Source: DASVAL01 sp035649575
GTDB lineage: Bacteria > Planctomycetota > UBA1135 > UBA2386
Direction: 5' to 3'
Assembly (NCBI GenBank): GCA_035649575.1
Contig: DASRJH010000026.1
Span: forward strand, 1-27,536
DNA: 27,536 bases
Shown here: in pieces, positions 19,990 to 27,536 of the stretch
Layout: each line of letters starts with the position of its first letter
How positions within the stretch are numbered: position 1 is the stretch's first letter
Program-made: the position numbers and the translations under genes
Notes under the pieces: model-generated
Databases searched by the model: none
What the model was told of the DNA's origin: nothing
What the model saw: the letters and a program-made list of their open reading frames with translations, nothing else

Positions 19990-22191
19990 TCAGCGCGGCC
20001 CGTTCGAAACGCGTTCCCAGTGTGGGGCTGCCATGGCGAACCACTGGCCCCAGCCGCGGCCGCGGTCCTCTGCCTCGAGCACCCAGGTGCCGCCGTCGGT
20101 CCGCGCCGGCAACGGCACGCGCCACAGCCGCCAGCGGTCGGCGAACACGGGCGGTGAGCGCAGCATCGCTTGATTCCCCGCCGCCCGCGGATCGTAGATG
20201 CGCAGCAGCACGCCACGGGCGTCAGGCCCGGTCAACAGGGGCACGAGCAGCACGGCATCTTCGGTCCGCGCGGGGATCGAGATCCGGCACGAGCCGATGC
20301 GGCCGTCATCGCCGCACCACGAACCGACCGCCCCCGCGTGCAAGGGCGGCGCCGGCGCGACAGTAGGCCAGGCGCCCGGGCCCCACCAACCGGAGATCTG
20401 CGGATCCTGCACGTCGGCCGCGGGGCCGATGCTCTGGAAGTCGTCGCTGAGCGCAGGCTCCGCCACGGCCTCGGCGTTGCACAAGGGTCCCAGGATCGGC
20501 GCGGCGACGCCGTTCCACACCGCGTAGATCGTCACTTCCCGACCCGGACGGTCGGTCGCCCGAATCCAGACGCGGCAACCGACGCGGTCGTCGCGCAGGT
20601 GGTGGACGGTTGCGGCGACGTCGGGGCGCCGGTGGCTGCAGTTACCCATGCCGACGATGTGCCAGCGTTCGTCCACCGCCAGCAGCAGATCGGCCGGCAG
20701 TCCGGTCTGAGTGTGGTACGCCCAGCCCTCGAGTTTGCTGGCACCGGGACACCCGCGAACTGGTTGCGGCTTCCAAAGGCTGGCGTGCGCCAGATCCGCC
20801 GGCCCCAGCACGAAGTGGTCCAGCAGGTCGGTGCCCATCAGATACTGGAGTCCGCTCCCGTACACCGACAGCCGGTGCGCGCGCAGCACGTCCGAGAACT
20901 GCCGCACGTGGACCGGGGCCGCGGCACAGAGTTGAGCCAGGCAGTCCTCGTCCATGATGCCGGCCATCAGGCAGCTCGTCGCGTCGGCCTGGGAGGCGGG
21001 CATCGGCTCGAGCCAGTGGCGGTAGCGGGGCGCGAGCAGCGCAAGTCCGAGCGCGAACGCCGTCAGGCCGGCGGTGCGCCATGGACCGCTGCGCAGCACC
21101 TGGGGCAGAGCCGTTGCCAGCAGCACGGACCACAGCAGCAGGGCCGGCGTGCAGTAGCGACTGTTCAGCATCGCGTCGAGCGGAAAGTTGATCCGGCCGG
21201 CCGCGATCATGACACCAGTACCGACCACCAAGAAGATGACGTGCAGCAGCACCGCTTCCGCGGGCGTCAGGCGGGACCAGCGCAGCAGCAATCGCACGGC
21301 GGTCCACGTCGCCAGCGCCAGCGTGATCGCGCCGGCCGTCACCGCGGGCACCGCGCGCTCCGGCCACAGCGGGTTGCCGAGGAAGGCGCACAGATACTGC
21401 AGCGTTGCCAGGGGATGGGTCACGCCCTGGAGCAGTGGGGAATGACGCGAGGGGTTCTCGTACCCGTGGAGGTAGGCGAACAGCATGGCCGCGCCGGCAG
21501 CGACCAGGATCAGGATCCAGCGCAGCGGCACGCGGCGTTGCACGGCCAGGGACCACAGCAGCGGCCACACGAGCACGCCGTTGGCCATCGAGCCCGTGGC
21601 GATGCAGCCGGCGGCGATGGCCGCGACGATGTGCAGGGCCCCGCGGTCGTGGCGGGACAACTCGTGCAGCGCCACGGTGATCGCGAGGTAGACCATCACG
21701 AACTGCACCTGGAACGACCACGCGAGGTTGATCAACTGGCTGCCGTGCAGCATGCAGGCAGCGACGGTCGCCGCCACCACGACGCGGGCCGCGCCTCGAT
21801 CCGGCACCACGCGCAGCACCAGGACGACCACGAGGACCGCGTGCAGCACTTGCAGCAGGCAAGTGACGGCGATGGTGAACACGCTCGTCAGCCCGAACCA
21901 CTGCGCATCGGCCAGGAACACGAGCCGCGGGAACAGGATGCGGTGCTCGTTGTGCTGGTCCCAGAGCTCGGACGGCTGCATTTCGCCGGCCAGGTAGCGG
22001 CTCAGGTGCCCCAGGAAGTCCCAGTAGTCCCCGTATGGCAGCGGGTGGTAGAGGCGCAGCGTGTCGGTCAAGGTCCACAGCGCCACCCAGACCGCGGACG
22101 CAGCGGCAATGGTCGCGCACGACCTGGTCGTCCAGCTGGACGGTCGCGACGGTATGGCGGCAGGTCCCGGTGCGGCGTGGATCTGGTCCAT
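19990..22191 (-). CDS. Polytopic membrane protein, GT-C glycosyltransferase-like, with C-terminal soluble domain
   Basis: 733 residues from ATG 22191, selected because the candidate -10 TATGCT at 22233-22228 would exclude the in-frame ATG at 22266. The first two thirds has about ten hydrophobic helices. The first outside loop contains PYGDYWDF (Asp55, Asp58) and the striking HNEHR (80-84). Acidic residues in the first loop are where GT-C enzymes bind metal and lipid-phosphate sugar, so a polyprenyl-phosphate-sugar-dependent transferase is plausible but unproven. The last 330 or so residues are soluble, with Trp/Gly-rich beta segments (ISGWWGPGAWPTVAP, then DAVLLVPLLTGPDARGVLL) resembling a carbohydrate-binding-like sandwich. 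It lies between SGNH genes on the other strand, which fits envelope glycan work. Confidence 0.68.
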   Translation of the reverse strand: MDQIHAAPGPAAIPSRPSSWTTRSCATIAAASAVWVALWTLTDTLRLYHPLPYGDYWDFLGHLSRYLAGEMQPSELWDQHNEHRILFPRLVFLADAQWFGLTSVFTIAVTCLLQVLHAVLVVVLVLRVVPDRGAARVVVAATVAACMLHGSQLINLAWSFQVQFVMVYLAITVALHELSRHDRGALHIVAAIAAGCIATGSMANGVLVWPLLWSLAVQRRVPLRWILILVAAGAAMLFAYLHGYENPSRHSPLLQGVTHPLATLQYLCAFLGNPLWPERAVPAVTAGAITLALATWTAVRLLLRWSRLTPAEAVLLHVIFLVVGTGVMIAAGRINFPLDAMLNSRYCTPALLLWSVLLATALPQVLRSGPWRTAGLTAFALGLALLAPRYRHWLEPMPASQADATSCLMAGIMDEDCLAQLCAAAPVHVRQFSDVLRAHRLSVYGSGLQYLMGTDLLDHFVLGPADLAHASLWKPQPVRGCPGASKLEGWAYHTQTGLPADLLLAVDERWHIVGMGNCSHRRPDVAATVHHLRDDRVGCRVWIRATDRPGREVTIYAVWNGVAAPILGPLCNAEAVAEPALSDDFQSIGPAADVQDPQISGWWGPGAWPTVAPAPPLHAGAVGSWCGDDGRIGSCRISIPARTEDAVLLVPLLTGPDARGVLLRIYDPRAAGNQAMLRSPPVFADRWRLWRVPLPARTDGGTWVLEAEDRGRGWGQWFAMAAPHWERVSNGPR

Positions 22192-22227
22192 GGATGAACT
22201 TGCAGGGCCGTCAGCGACGGGGCGCGG

Positions 22228-22233
22228 AGCATA
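22228..22233 (-). promoter_or_regulatory. Candidate -10 element TATGCT of the GT-C-like gene
   Basis: TATGCT lies 36 bases before ATG 22191 on the minus strand. It decides the start, since an upstream in-frame ATG at 22266 would lie before it. Confidence 0.35.
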
Positions 22234-22336
22234 GCTCTTGTGCCGGCAACTGCAGCACGGGAGCACGAACGGACGAACGGTGCGAAGGCGGCGTGCGCGG
22301 CGTGCTGGCGCGCCTTGTGCGTTCTCCGCCCCCCGC

Positions 22337-22342
22337 TAGAGT
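22337..22342 (+). promoter_or_regulatory. Candidate -10 element TAGAGT of the second SGNH gene
   Basis: TAGAGT lies 16 bases before the chosen GTG start at 22359. The in-frame GTG at 22341 overlaps the hexamer and is therefore unlikely as the start. Confidence 0.35.
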
Positions 22343-22358
22343 GGCTCAGCTTCTCGCC

Positions 22359-24323
22359 GTGGCAGGTCGACTTACCGCGATTCCCGGTTCCCGTCCGCGG
22401 CCTCGTCGCCGCCGCCTGCTGTTCGTGCTCGCGGCGGCCGTGATCGTCTTCGCGTTCACCGAGCTCTTGTCCTGCGCCGGCTGGTGGATGGCGACCGGAT
22501 CGTTCTTCACGTATGCGAAGGCGACGGCGCTGCGCGACGCCGCGCGCGACACCGAGGGGCGCCTCCCCGGCGAGACGGATCAGGATGTGGCTGCCCGCCA
22601 GGCGCTGCGCGGCGCCGATGCGATGCACCCCTATCTCGGCTACGTCTACAGGTATCACGGCTTCACGCCCGAGGGCGGGGACCCGATCAACCGGTTCGGC
22701 TTCCTCGATTCCAACGACACGCTGCGCAAGCGCTCGCCCGACCGCTACATCGTCGGGATCACCGGCGGCTCGGTCGCGGCGCAGGTGAGCATGTACACGG
22801 CCGACGTGCTCGCGGCGGGAATCGGCAAGAGCGCTGCGCTCGCCGGCCGGCGGGTCGAATTCGTACGCATGGCGCTCGGCGGCTACAGGCAGCCGCAAGG
22901 CGTGGCGGCGCTCGCATACGTGCTGAATGTCGGCGGCGAGTTCGACTGCGTCGTGAACATCGACGGGTTCAACGAGGTGGCGTTCGCCGGCCCCAACGTC
23001 GAACAGGGCGTGCCCTCGTACTTCCCGCAGAACTGGGCCAGCATGGCTGTCAGCACGCTCCCGCGCGAGAAGCAGATCCTGATCGGCCGGCTGCTCCACC
23101 TGCGGGAGCAGCGCGCGTCGTTTGCGGCCCTCGGCGATGCCTTCGGCTGGACCGCGACGGGGCAAGTGGTCTGGCTGCTGCGCGACCGCTCGCTCGCCTC
23201 CGCGGTGGCGGCAGCGAACGGTGCGGTCGAACACTACAAGCTGCCCGCCAAGCCCTACGACGTCACGGGTCCCCTCATCGGCGGCGCTTCCGTGCAGGAC
23301 GCGCTCGTCGAGATGGCCGGCGTCTGGGCGCGCAGTTCCGAACTGATGCACGCGATGTGCGTCAGCCGGGGCATCCGGTACTTCCACTTCCTGCAGCCCA
23401 ACCAGTATGTGCCCGGCTCGAAGCCGATCGGCGCCGAAGAACGCAAGATCGCCCTGTTGGACAAACACCCCTGGCGCGATGCCGTCGAGCGCGGCTACCC
23501 GCTGCTCGCGGAGCGGTTCGCGGAGCTGCGCGAGCACGGCGTCGCCTTCCGCGACCTGCGCCGGCTGTTCGTCGACCACGCGGAGCCGCTCTACAGCGAC
23601 TCCTGCTGCCACCTGAACCGCACCGGCTACACGATCCTCGCGACCGCGATGGCGTCGACGATCCGGCAGCACCTCGATCTCGAGGGCGCCGAACTGACGG
23701 AGCTGCGCGCGGAGCCGGCTGTGCTGCAGATCGCGGACCCCACGCGGCCCGTGTCACTGCGTGTCGTCGGCGTGCGCCGCGGCGGCGGCGAGATCGACGT
23801 CACCGGCATGCCGGCCACCGAACTGCTGCCCGCGGACCCCGCCGTGATCGACACCGACGCCAGCGGCCAGGTCGTTGCGCGGCGGCGCGGCACGACGTCG
23901 CTGCGCGTCCGTTGCCGCGGGCGCGAAGTCTCGGTGCCCGTGCATTGCGATTGGCCGCGCGTGGTGATGGGCAACGATGGCATGCCGCCCGCCGACGGGC
24001 GTCTTCCCGTGCTCACCGTGCTCGACGCCGGTGAGGAGGGCAGTGCCACGGCGCTGCGCCTGCGCGTCGAGGCCTGCCCGGACGGCCTCCTGGGCACGCT
24101 GCTGGTCTCGCTGCGACCGATCCCGGTGCTTCCCGGCGATCAGGGAATGCTGGCTGACTGCACCATCCTGCCGCTGGTGCCGGTCGACGGCTCGGCGACC
24201 GTCGACTTCCCGCTGCCCGCGTCGGTCGGACAGTCGCTGCTGCACTTCCGCGCCGTCTTCGTCGATCTCGCGCACAGCCGCGTCGCCACCACGAGCAGGG
24301 CGGTGGTCGTGACGCTGGATTGA
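22359..24323 (+). CDS. SGNH-like envelope protein with a C-terminal Big_2-like domain
   Basis: 654 residues from GTG 22359. An N-terminal Arg cluster (RPRPRRRR) precedes one membrane helix (LLFVLAAAVIVFAFTELL), giving an inside-N anchor. The SGNH-like core runs from about 100 to 440: GGS with Ser138 (YIVGITGGSVAAQ), Asn205 in IDGFNEV, and a final block with Asp414 and His418 in YSDSCCHLNRTGYTIL. The spacing Asp-x-x-x-His is one residue longer than the usual DxxH, so activity is less certain than for the AlgX-like neighbour. Residues about 490-540 (DPAVIDTDASGQVVARRRGT, then SLRVRC) fit a bacterial Ig-like Big_2 pattern, and a beta domain ends the protein. It is probably an outer-face esterase or acyltransferase acting on envelope glycans. 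It is divergent from the GT-C-like gene. Confidence 0.72.
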   Translation: MAGRLTAIPGSRPRPRRRRLLFVLAAAVIVFAFTELLSCAGWWMATGSFFTYAKATALRDAARDTEGRLPGETDQDVAARQALRGADAMHPYLGYVYRYHGFTPEGGDPINRFGFLDSNDTLRKRSPDRYIVGITGGSVAAQVSMYTADVLAAGIGKSAALAGRRVEFVRMALGGYRQPQGVAALAYVLNVGGEFDCVVNIDGFNEVAFAGPNVEQGVPSYFPQNWASMAVSTLPREKQILIGRLLHLREQRASFAALGDAFGWTATGQVVWLLRDRSLASAVAAANGAVEHYKLPAKPYDVTGPLIGGASVQDALVEMAGVWARSSELMHAMCVSRGIRYFHFLQPNQYVPGSKPIGAEERKIALLDKHPWRDAVERGYPLLAERFAELREHGVAFRDLRRLFVDHAEPLYSDSCCHLNRTGYTILATAMASTIRQHLDLEGAELTELRAEPAVLQIADPTRPVSLRVVGVRRGGGEIDVTGMPATELLPADPAVIDTDASGQVVARRRGTTSLRVRCRGREVSVPVHCDWPRVVMGNDGMPPADGRLPVLTVLDAGEEGSATALRLRVEACPDGLLGTLLVSLRPIPVLPGDQGMLADCTILPLVPVDGSATVDFPLPASVGQSLLHFRAVFVDLAHSRVATTSRAVVVTLD

Positions 24324-24325
24324 GC

Positions 24326-24353
24326 GTCGCGTGGTCTCCATGAGACGCGCGAC
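24326..24353 (+). terminator. First hairpin after the second SGNH gene
   Basis: GTCGCG..GTCTC pairs with GAGAC.CGCGAC (11 pairs, a 2:1 internal loop, apex CAT), starting 3 bases after the stop codon. No T-tract. Confidence 0.5.
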
Positions 24354-24439
24354 GGCACTCTCGAGCGGCGCATCGAAATTCCGCTGCTGGGCGAGATGTG
24401 AACCGGCACCGTGCGCTGCGGATGGCGCTGGCCGGCGGA

Positions 24440-24471
24440 CGAGCACCTGGCCAGGTGGGGCCAGGTGCTCG
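24440..24471. terminator. Perfect 13-bp hairpin between convergent genes
   Basis: CGAGCACCTGGCC and GGCCAGGTGCTCG with loop AGGTGG. It lies 18 bases past the stop (24489) of the minus-strand membrane gene and about 117 bases after the SGNH gene, so it can serve as a two-way terminator. No T-tract is present, as often in GC-rich genomes. Confidence 0.65.
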
Positions 24472-24488
24472 CGATCATGCGCACCGCG

Positions 24489-25619
24489 CTAAGGCCGCGA
24501 CGACATCCAGCCGACCGGCTGCGGCTGACGTATCTGCTTTTGCGGCGCGGCCACGGCCGGCCGCTGCGGCGGTGTCGGCTGCGGCGTCGGCGTCGGCGGG
24601 GTATGCGCGGTGAACGCGGTCCTCGAAGCGACGCGCGTCCGGCCGCGCCACCAGCGACGCAGCAGCCACAACGCGCCGAGCGCGCCACAGCCATACGCGA
24701 GATACTCGGCGCGCACGACGTTGAGCACAGGGCGCAGGAACTTCAGTGCCTCGCGTTCGGTGAGCTCGCGCAGGCCGAACCACAGTCCGTAGCCGGCAGC
24801 GAGGCCGAACGCGCCGCCATAACACGGCGCCAGCAGCACGCCGGCGCGGCCGCGCAGCAGCGGCGTCGTGCACTGTAGCTTGAGTCTGCGCAGCGGCCGC
24901 AGCCACAGCAGCGTGCAGAGGCCGACCGACAGGCCGAGGAACATCAGCGTCCGCTTGATCTCGCCCTCGAACAACGGCTGCAGCGTGCGCTGCGTCGACT
25001 CGTCCCCGTTCATCTTGACCAGCAGCGTGTAGGTGTCATGACCGTACATGGCCGGCAACGGCAGCGAGAACAGCAGCGCGAACCACAGCGACCGCCGGAA
25101 CGACGGTGCGCGGAACAGCATGCCGAGCCCCGCGGTCAGCAAGAGGAGGCCGCACAGCGCCAACGTCACCGGCAGCAGCGTGCGCAGGTCGAACTCCTTG
25201 GTGGTCATGAGCTCCTTGGCCGGCGTCATGATCAGGAAGGCGCCGAACGGCACCGTCAGCAGGCCGAGGAGCAGGCTCCAGACTCGCGTCGCGTTCGGGC
25301 GCAGCCGCACGACGGCCAGCAGCGCCCCCGTCACCACGACGGGCACGCGGCCCAGCCGCCGCACGCCGGTCCACAGCAGCTTCGGTACGCGGGCCAGCGC
25401 TCTGCCGGTGCCGCGGAAGGGCCGCAGCAGCGGCCCGGTCGCGGTGGCCATGCGCCGCAGCCCGCGCGCGATCGGCGTCAACGCGGCAGGAATGCGCCGC
25501 AGCCAATGAAGCGGCTTCCGCAGCCACTGCTGCTTGCCGATCACGCTCGTCATCACGCGCCAGCACCGCCCGATCGTGGTGCTCGTCGTCTTCCACACTT
25601 TGCGCAGGTCGAGTTTCAT
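24489..25619 (-). CDS. Polytopic membrane protein of unknown function
   Basis: 376 residues from ATG 25619. I chose this start because GGGGA lies 7 bases before it and the preceding 22 in-frame residues look like leader sequence. The first 90 or so residues are strongly basic and amphipathic (MKLDLRKVWKTTSTTIGRCW, later RRIPAALTPIARGLRRMATA). Five or six hydrophobic helices then follow (for example VVVTGALLAVVRL, LLPVTLALCGLLLLTAGLGM, LMFLGLSVGLCTLLWL). The C-terminal 40 or so residues are a Pro/Thr/Gln-rich tail (TPPTPTPQPTPPQRP), probably cytoplasmic and unstructured. No family was recognised. It stands alone, with its own leader of about 120 bases and a hairpin terminator. Confidence 0.75.
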   Translation of the reverse strand: MKLDLRKVWKTTSTTIGRCWRVMTSVIGKQQWLRKPLHWLRRIPAALTPIARGLRRMATATGPLLRPFRGTGRALARVPKLLWTGVRRLGRVPVVVTGALLAVVRLRPNATRVWSLLLGLLTVPFGAFLIMTPAKELMTTKEFDLRTLLPVTLALCGLLLLTAGLGMLFRAPSFRRSLWFALLFSLPLPAMYGHDTYTLLVKMNGDESTQRTLQPLFEGEIKRTLMFLGLSVGLCTLLWLRPLRRLKLQCTTPLLRGRAGVLLAPCYGGAFGLAAGYGLWFGLRELTEREALKFLRPVLNVVRAEYLAYGCGALGALWLLRRWWRGRTRVASRTAFTAHTPPTPTPQPTPPQRPAVAAPQKQIRQPQPVGWMSSRP

Positions 25620-25729
25620 TTCGATGTCCCCAAGCTCCTCCCTGGCGTGGTGGATCGACGGCGGTTGTCGCCGACTTGAACACACAGGGTGCGTCTCCCC
25701 GGGACCCGGCGCCGTTCGGGCCGCCGCGC

Positions 25730-25748
25730 GTCCCGGTTCGGGACGATA
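25730..25748 (-). promoter_or_regulatory. Candidate -10 TATCGT overlapped by an inverted repeat
   Basis: On the minus strand TATCGT (25748-25743) runs into GTCCCG-AAC-CGGGAC (25744-25730), a perfect 6-bp inverted repeat at the predicted transcription start of the membrane gene. It could be an operator or a 5'-end hairpin. Confidence 0.3.
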
Positions 25749-25846
25749 GCGAGCAGCCCCTCTCGACGAGCAGGGTTACGCGGTCGCGCTGGCGTGCGCT
25801 AGCGGCAGGTGAAACGCGGAAGCTCGCCCGGCCCGGCACGCGCGGA

Positions 25847-25852
25847 TACGTT
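25847..25852 (+). promoter_or_regulatory. Candidate -10 element TACGTT of the DUF5655 gene
   Basis: TACGTT lies 17 bases before ATG 25870, a spacing similar to other genes in the window. Weak evidence alone. Confidence 0.25.
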
Positions 25853-25869
25853 GGCACGGGAAGCGAGCC

Positions 25870-26322
25870 ATGACCGCCGGCGAGTCTCTCTGGCAGTGCC
25901 CGAAGTGCGGCGCGCACCTCTTGCGCAAGAACCTGTCGCACTCGTGCGGCGACCATTCGGTCGAGAAGTTCCTACGCGGGAAGAGCGAGCACGGCCGGCG
26001 CTTGTTCGCCGAGTTTGCCGCGATGGTCGCGCGCTGCGGTCCGCATCACGTCGCACCGGCCAAGACGCGAGTCGCGTTCCAGGCGTTGGTGCGCTTCGCG
26101 AGCGTCAACCGCGTCGGTGACGACTCCATCGACGTGCACTTCGTGCTGCCGCGGCGCCTGACGAGTCCGCGGTTCCGGAAGATCGAGCACCTCGCGAACT
26201 GCTACGTGCACCACCTGCGGCTCAGTGGTGATGCAGAGTTCGATGCCGAGCTGAAATCGTGGCTCCTCGCTTCGTACCACGAGTACGGCGAACGCGAGTG
26301 GCTGCGGCCTGCGCGAAGCTGA
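25870..26322 (+). CDS. DUF5655 family protein with N-terminal zinc-ribbon-like motif
   Basis: 150 residues. It starts with WQCPKCGAHLLRKNLSHSCG, where Cys10, Cys13, His24 and Cys26 may bind zinc. It continues with the DUF5655 core: FLRGKS, LFAEFAAMVARCGP, APAKTRVAFQALVRFASVN, VHFVLPRRL, RFRKIEHL, and a final helix LKSWLLASYHEYGEREWL. The pattern matches the DUF5655 family closely from memory, though no biochemical role is established that I know of. The length is typical. It is divergent from the membrane gene at 25619 and followed by a small hairpin. Cytoplasmic. Confidence 0.82.
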   Translation: MTAGESLWQCPKCGAHLLRKNLSHSCGDHSVEKFLRGKSEHGRRLFAEFAAMVARCGPHHVAPAKTRVAFQALVRFASVNRVGDDSIDVHFVLPRRLTSPRFRKIEHLANCYVHHLRLSGDAEFDAELKSWLLASYHEYGEREWLRPARS

Positions 26323-26355
26323 CGCGCCGTCGGGCCGCACACTGAGTGGCCGGAG

Positions 26356-26372
26356 CTCTCGGTGTTCGAGAG
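26356..26372 (+). terminator. Short hairpin after the DUF5655 gene
   Basis: CTCTCG-GTGTT-CGAGAG, 6-bp stem, 33 bases after the stop codon, followed by a T/C-rich stretch (GCTTGCTTCTCC). A modest terminator candidate. Confidence 0.35.
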
Positions 26373-26417
26373 GTGCTTGCTTCTCCGTCGCGCTTGCCGA
26401 CAGTGCCATGAGTTCGC

Positions 26418-27536
26418 ATGCGCGCCCTCCTCGCCTTGCTGGTGCTCGCCGCCATCGGCGCCGTGTTCGTCGTGTGGACCGGTGCAGCGCGTGCACCGAC
26501 GTCGGCGCCGCCGGCAGAAGCACGGGCGGACGTTCGACAGGCAACCGCAGCATCCCTGGCGAATGCGGCGGACGCCGTGCCCGCAGCCACGAGCACGCCG
26601 GACGCACAGCGGCAGGCCGTCGAGTCGACCGAAAGCGAGATCGCGAACGTTCGAGTCGTCCTCGCGAGCACCGGCGAGCCCGTCGCGGGTGCCATCGTGC
26701 GCTACCACCGGCCGAGCATCGACCTTTCGGTGAGCGACACCGCGAAACTGCTGCTCGAGGAGTATGCGAGCGGAGAGGCTGCCGACCGGGAAGCGCTGCT
26801 GCAACGCGTCGGCGCCGAGGTCGTCAGCGATGCAGAAGGCCGTTGTCGACTGCATATCGGCGAGTCGGAGACCGTGGTCGTCGCGCGCTTCGGCGAGCTG
26901 TTCGCGCAGGACTGGGTGTATCCGGATTCCGACCACGAAATCGTCCTGCGCCTGCGTCCAGACCACGCGCTGCGCGTGCTCGTCCTCGATGCTGACGGTC
27001 GCCCGGCGCCGGACATACCAGTACAGATGTGGTGCCCCGATGCTCCGTCCATGCCCCACGACGTCGGCCCCACCGACGCCGCCGGACGGTGCGTGTTTCA
27101 CCACGTGCAGCGTCTGCTCGACGCCGGCGCGGCCAACACCCAGCAGATTGCCGCGATGCCACCCGGCGGTCAGACCAGCGAAGTCACGTTCGACGTTGCC
27201 ACGCCGCCGCCCGAGATCGTGTTGCAGCTGCCCTCGACCGGATCGGTGACGGTGCGCCTGCGCGACGCTGCGGGCGACCCGCTCGACACGACGCTGCTCG
27301 CGTATCCCGATGCACGGTTGCAGGCGTTCGACAGCGAACTCGCGTCGCGCGAGGGACGGCGGACTGGATACATGTGGGACGCCCGCATCGGCGCGAATGC
27401 CGAAGCGGTGTTCGGGCACGTCGCGCTCGACTGCTACCTCGTGGTCAGCCAGGGTCTGGTGCTCGAACGCGGCTGCCCTGGACCGACGGCGGCGAAGGCG
27501 CACGTCGACGTCACGCTGCAGGAGTCGCAGCAGGAC
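26418..27536 (+). CDS. Membrane-anchored carboxypeptidase-regulatory-like domain protein (partial, runs off the right edge)
   Basis: The frame is open from ATG 26418 to the window end (373 codons, no stop). The N-terminus MRALLALLVLAAIGAVFVVW is an uncleaved-type anchor or signal helix, followed by a low-complexity Ala/Thr linker (about 22-70). Beta-rich segments of CPD/CarboxypepD_reg type follow: VRVVLASTGEPVAGAIVRYH, LRVLVLDADGRPAPDIPVQM and VTVRLRDAAGDPLDTTLLAY, each a strand, a Gly-Pro turn and a strand. The layout (one helix, linker, CPD-like repeats) matches the part of the 1-1480 fusion protein after Met195, but with no sigma domain. No promoter was recognised; an ATG at 26408 in another frame is not used. 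Its role is probably binding or presentation at the cell surface. Confidence 0.75.
   Translation, partial: MRALLALLVLAAIGAVFVVWTGAARAPTSAPPAEARADVRQATAASLANAADAVPAATSTPDAQRQAVESTESEIANVRVVLASTGEPVAGAIVRYHRPSIDLSVSDTAKLLLEEYASGEAADREALLQRVGAEVVSDAEGRCRLHIGESETVVVARFGELFAQDWVYPDSDHEIVLRLRPDHALRVLVLDADGRPAPDIPVQMWCPDAPSMPHDVGPTDAAGRCVFHHVQRLLDAGAANTQQIAAMPPGGQTSEVTFDVATPPPEIVLQLPSTGSVTVRLRDAAGDPLDTTLLAYPDARLQAFDSELASREGRRTGYMWDARIGANAEAVFGHVALDCYLVVSQGLVLERGCPGPTAAKAHVDVTLQESQQD

Noticed and set aside
20170..22197. 675-codon plus-strand frame opposite the GT-C-like gene
   Set aside because: Antisense shadow rich in Arg, Gln and His; the minus strand encodes well-formed membrane helices.
1..27536. 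CRISPR arrays, tRNA or rRNA genes, insertion sequences, phage genes
   Set aside because: Looked for and not seen: no regularly spaced direct repeats, no cloverleaf or rRNA motifs, no transposase or integrase motifs, no flanking inverted repeats.

Overview
The window is very GC-rich DNA (about 70% by eye) from a Gram-negative-type bacterium, most likely a planctomycete. The evidence is a cluster of traits. There is a short ECF sigma factor of the planctomycete type beside a Pkn-like Ser/Thr kinase with a TPR tail. There are large secreted repeat proteins (FG-GAP propeller, delta-60/kelch-like propellers) ending in conserved C-terminal modules, and carboxypeptidase-regulatory-like (CPD) domain proteins at both window ends. 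This assignment is inference; no rRNA or tRNA gene was seen.

Layout. Positions 1-1480 (-) hold the 5' part of an ECF sigma factor fused through a membrane helix to CPD-type domains; it runs off the left edge. 1609-3435 (+) is a secreted FG-GAP/VCBS propeller. 3500-3681 holds a decayed pyridoxamine-5'-phosphate-oxidase-like fragment. 3694-6087 (-) is a secreted repeat propeller with a full paralogue at 13229-15598 (-). 6253-6855 (+) is a stand-alone ECF sigma factor convergent with a membrane Ser/Thr kinase (6862-9663, -), which is preceded by a 45-residue membrane protein too short for usual gene callers (9684-9821, -). 10003-11064 (+) is a secreted protein of unknown function. 11363-13204 (+) is SppA-type signal peptide peptidase. 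15906-16352 (+) is a damaged ECF sigma paralogue that has lost part of its DNA-recognition helix, followed at once by a secretin-N-domain-like exported protein (16376-17197). 17413-24323 is a cell-envelope block: an SGNH/AlgX-like membrane protein, a lipoprotein, a GT-C-like polytopic membrane protein on the other strand, and a second SGNH-like protein with a Big_2-like domain. 24489-25619 (-) is an unknown membrane protein, 25870-26322 (+) a DUF5655 protein, and 26418 to the right edge (+) a membrane-anchored CPD-like protein.

How the parts relate. Two themes run through the window: envelope and secreted proteins, and transcriptional or phospho-signalling. Most genes are single units, and many lie convergent with only 6-25 bp between stops. 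Several genes have a TAnnnT hexamer (often TAnnCT) only 8-19 bp before the start codon, which suggests leaderless or very short-leader transcripts.

The most interesting feature is the pair of sigma-factor loci. In one (1-1480) the sigma domain is fused in frame to a membrane/CPD module that carries its own Shine-Dalgarno-like site and Met. In the other (15906-17197) the sigma part is mutated and an exported protein starts from its own Shine-Dalgarno site at the matching place.
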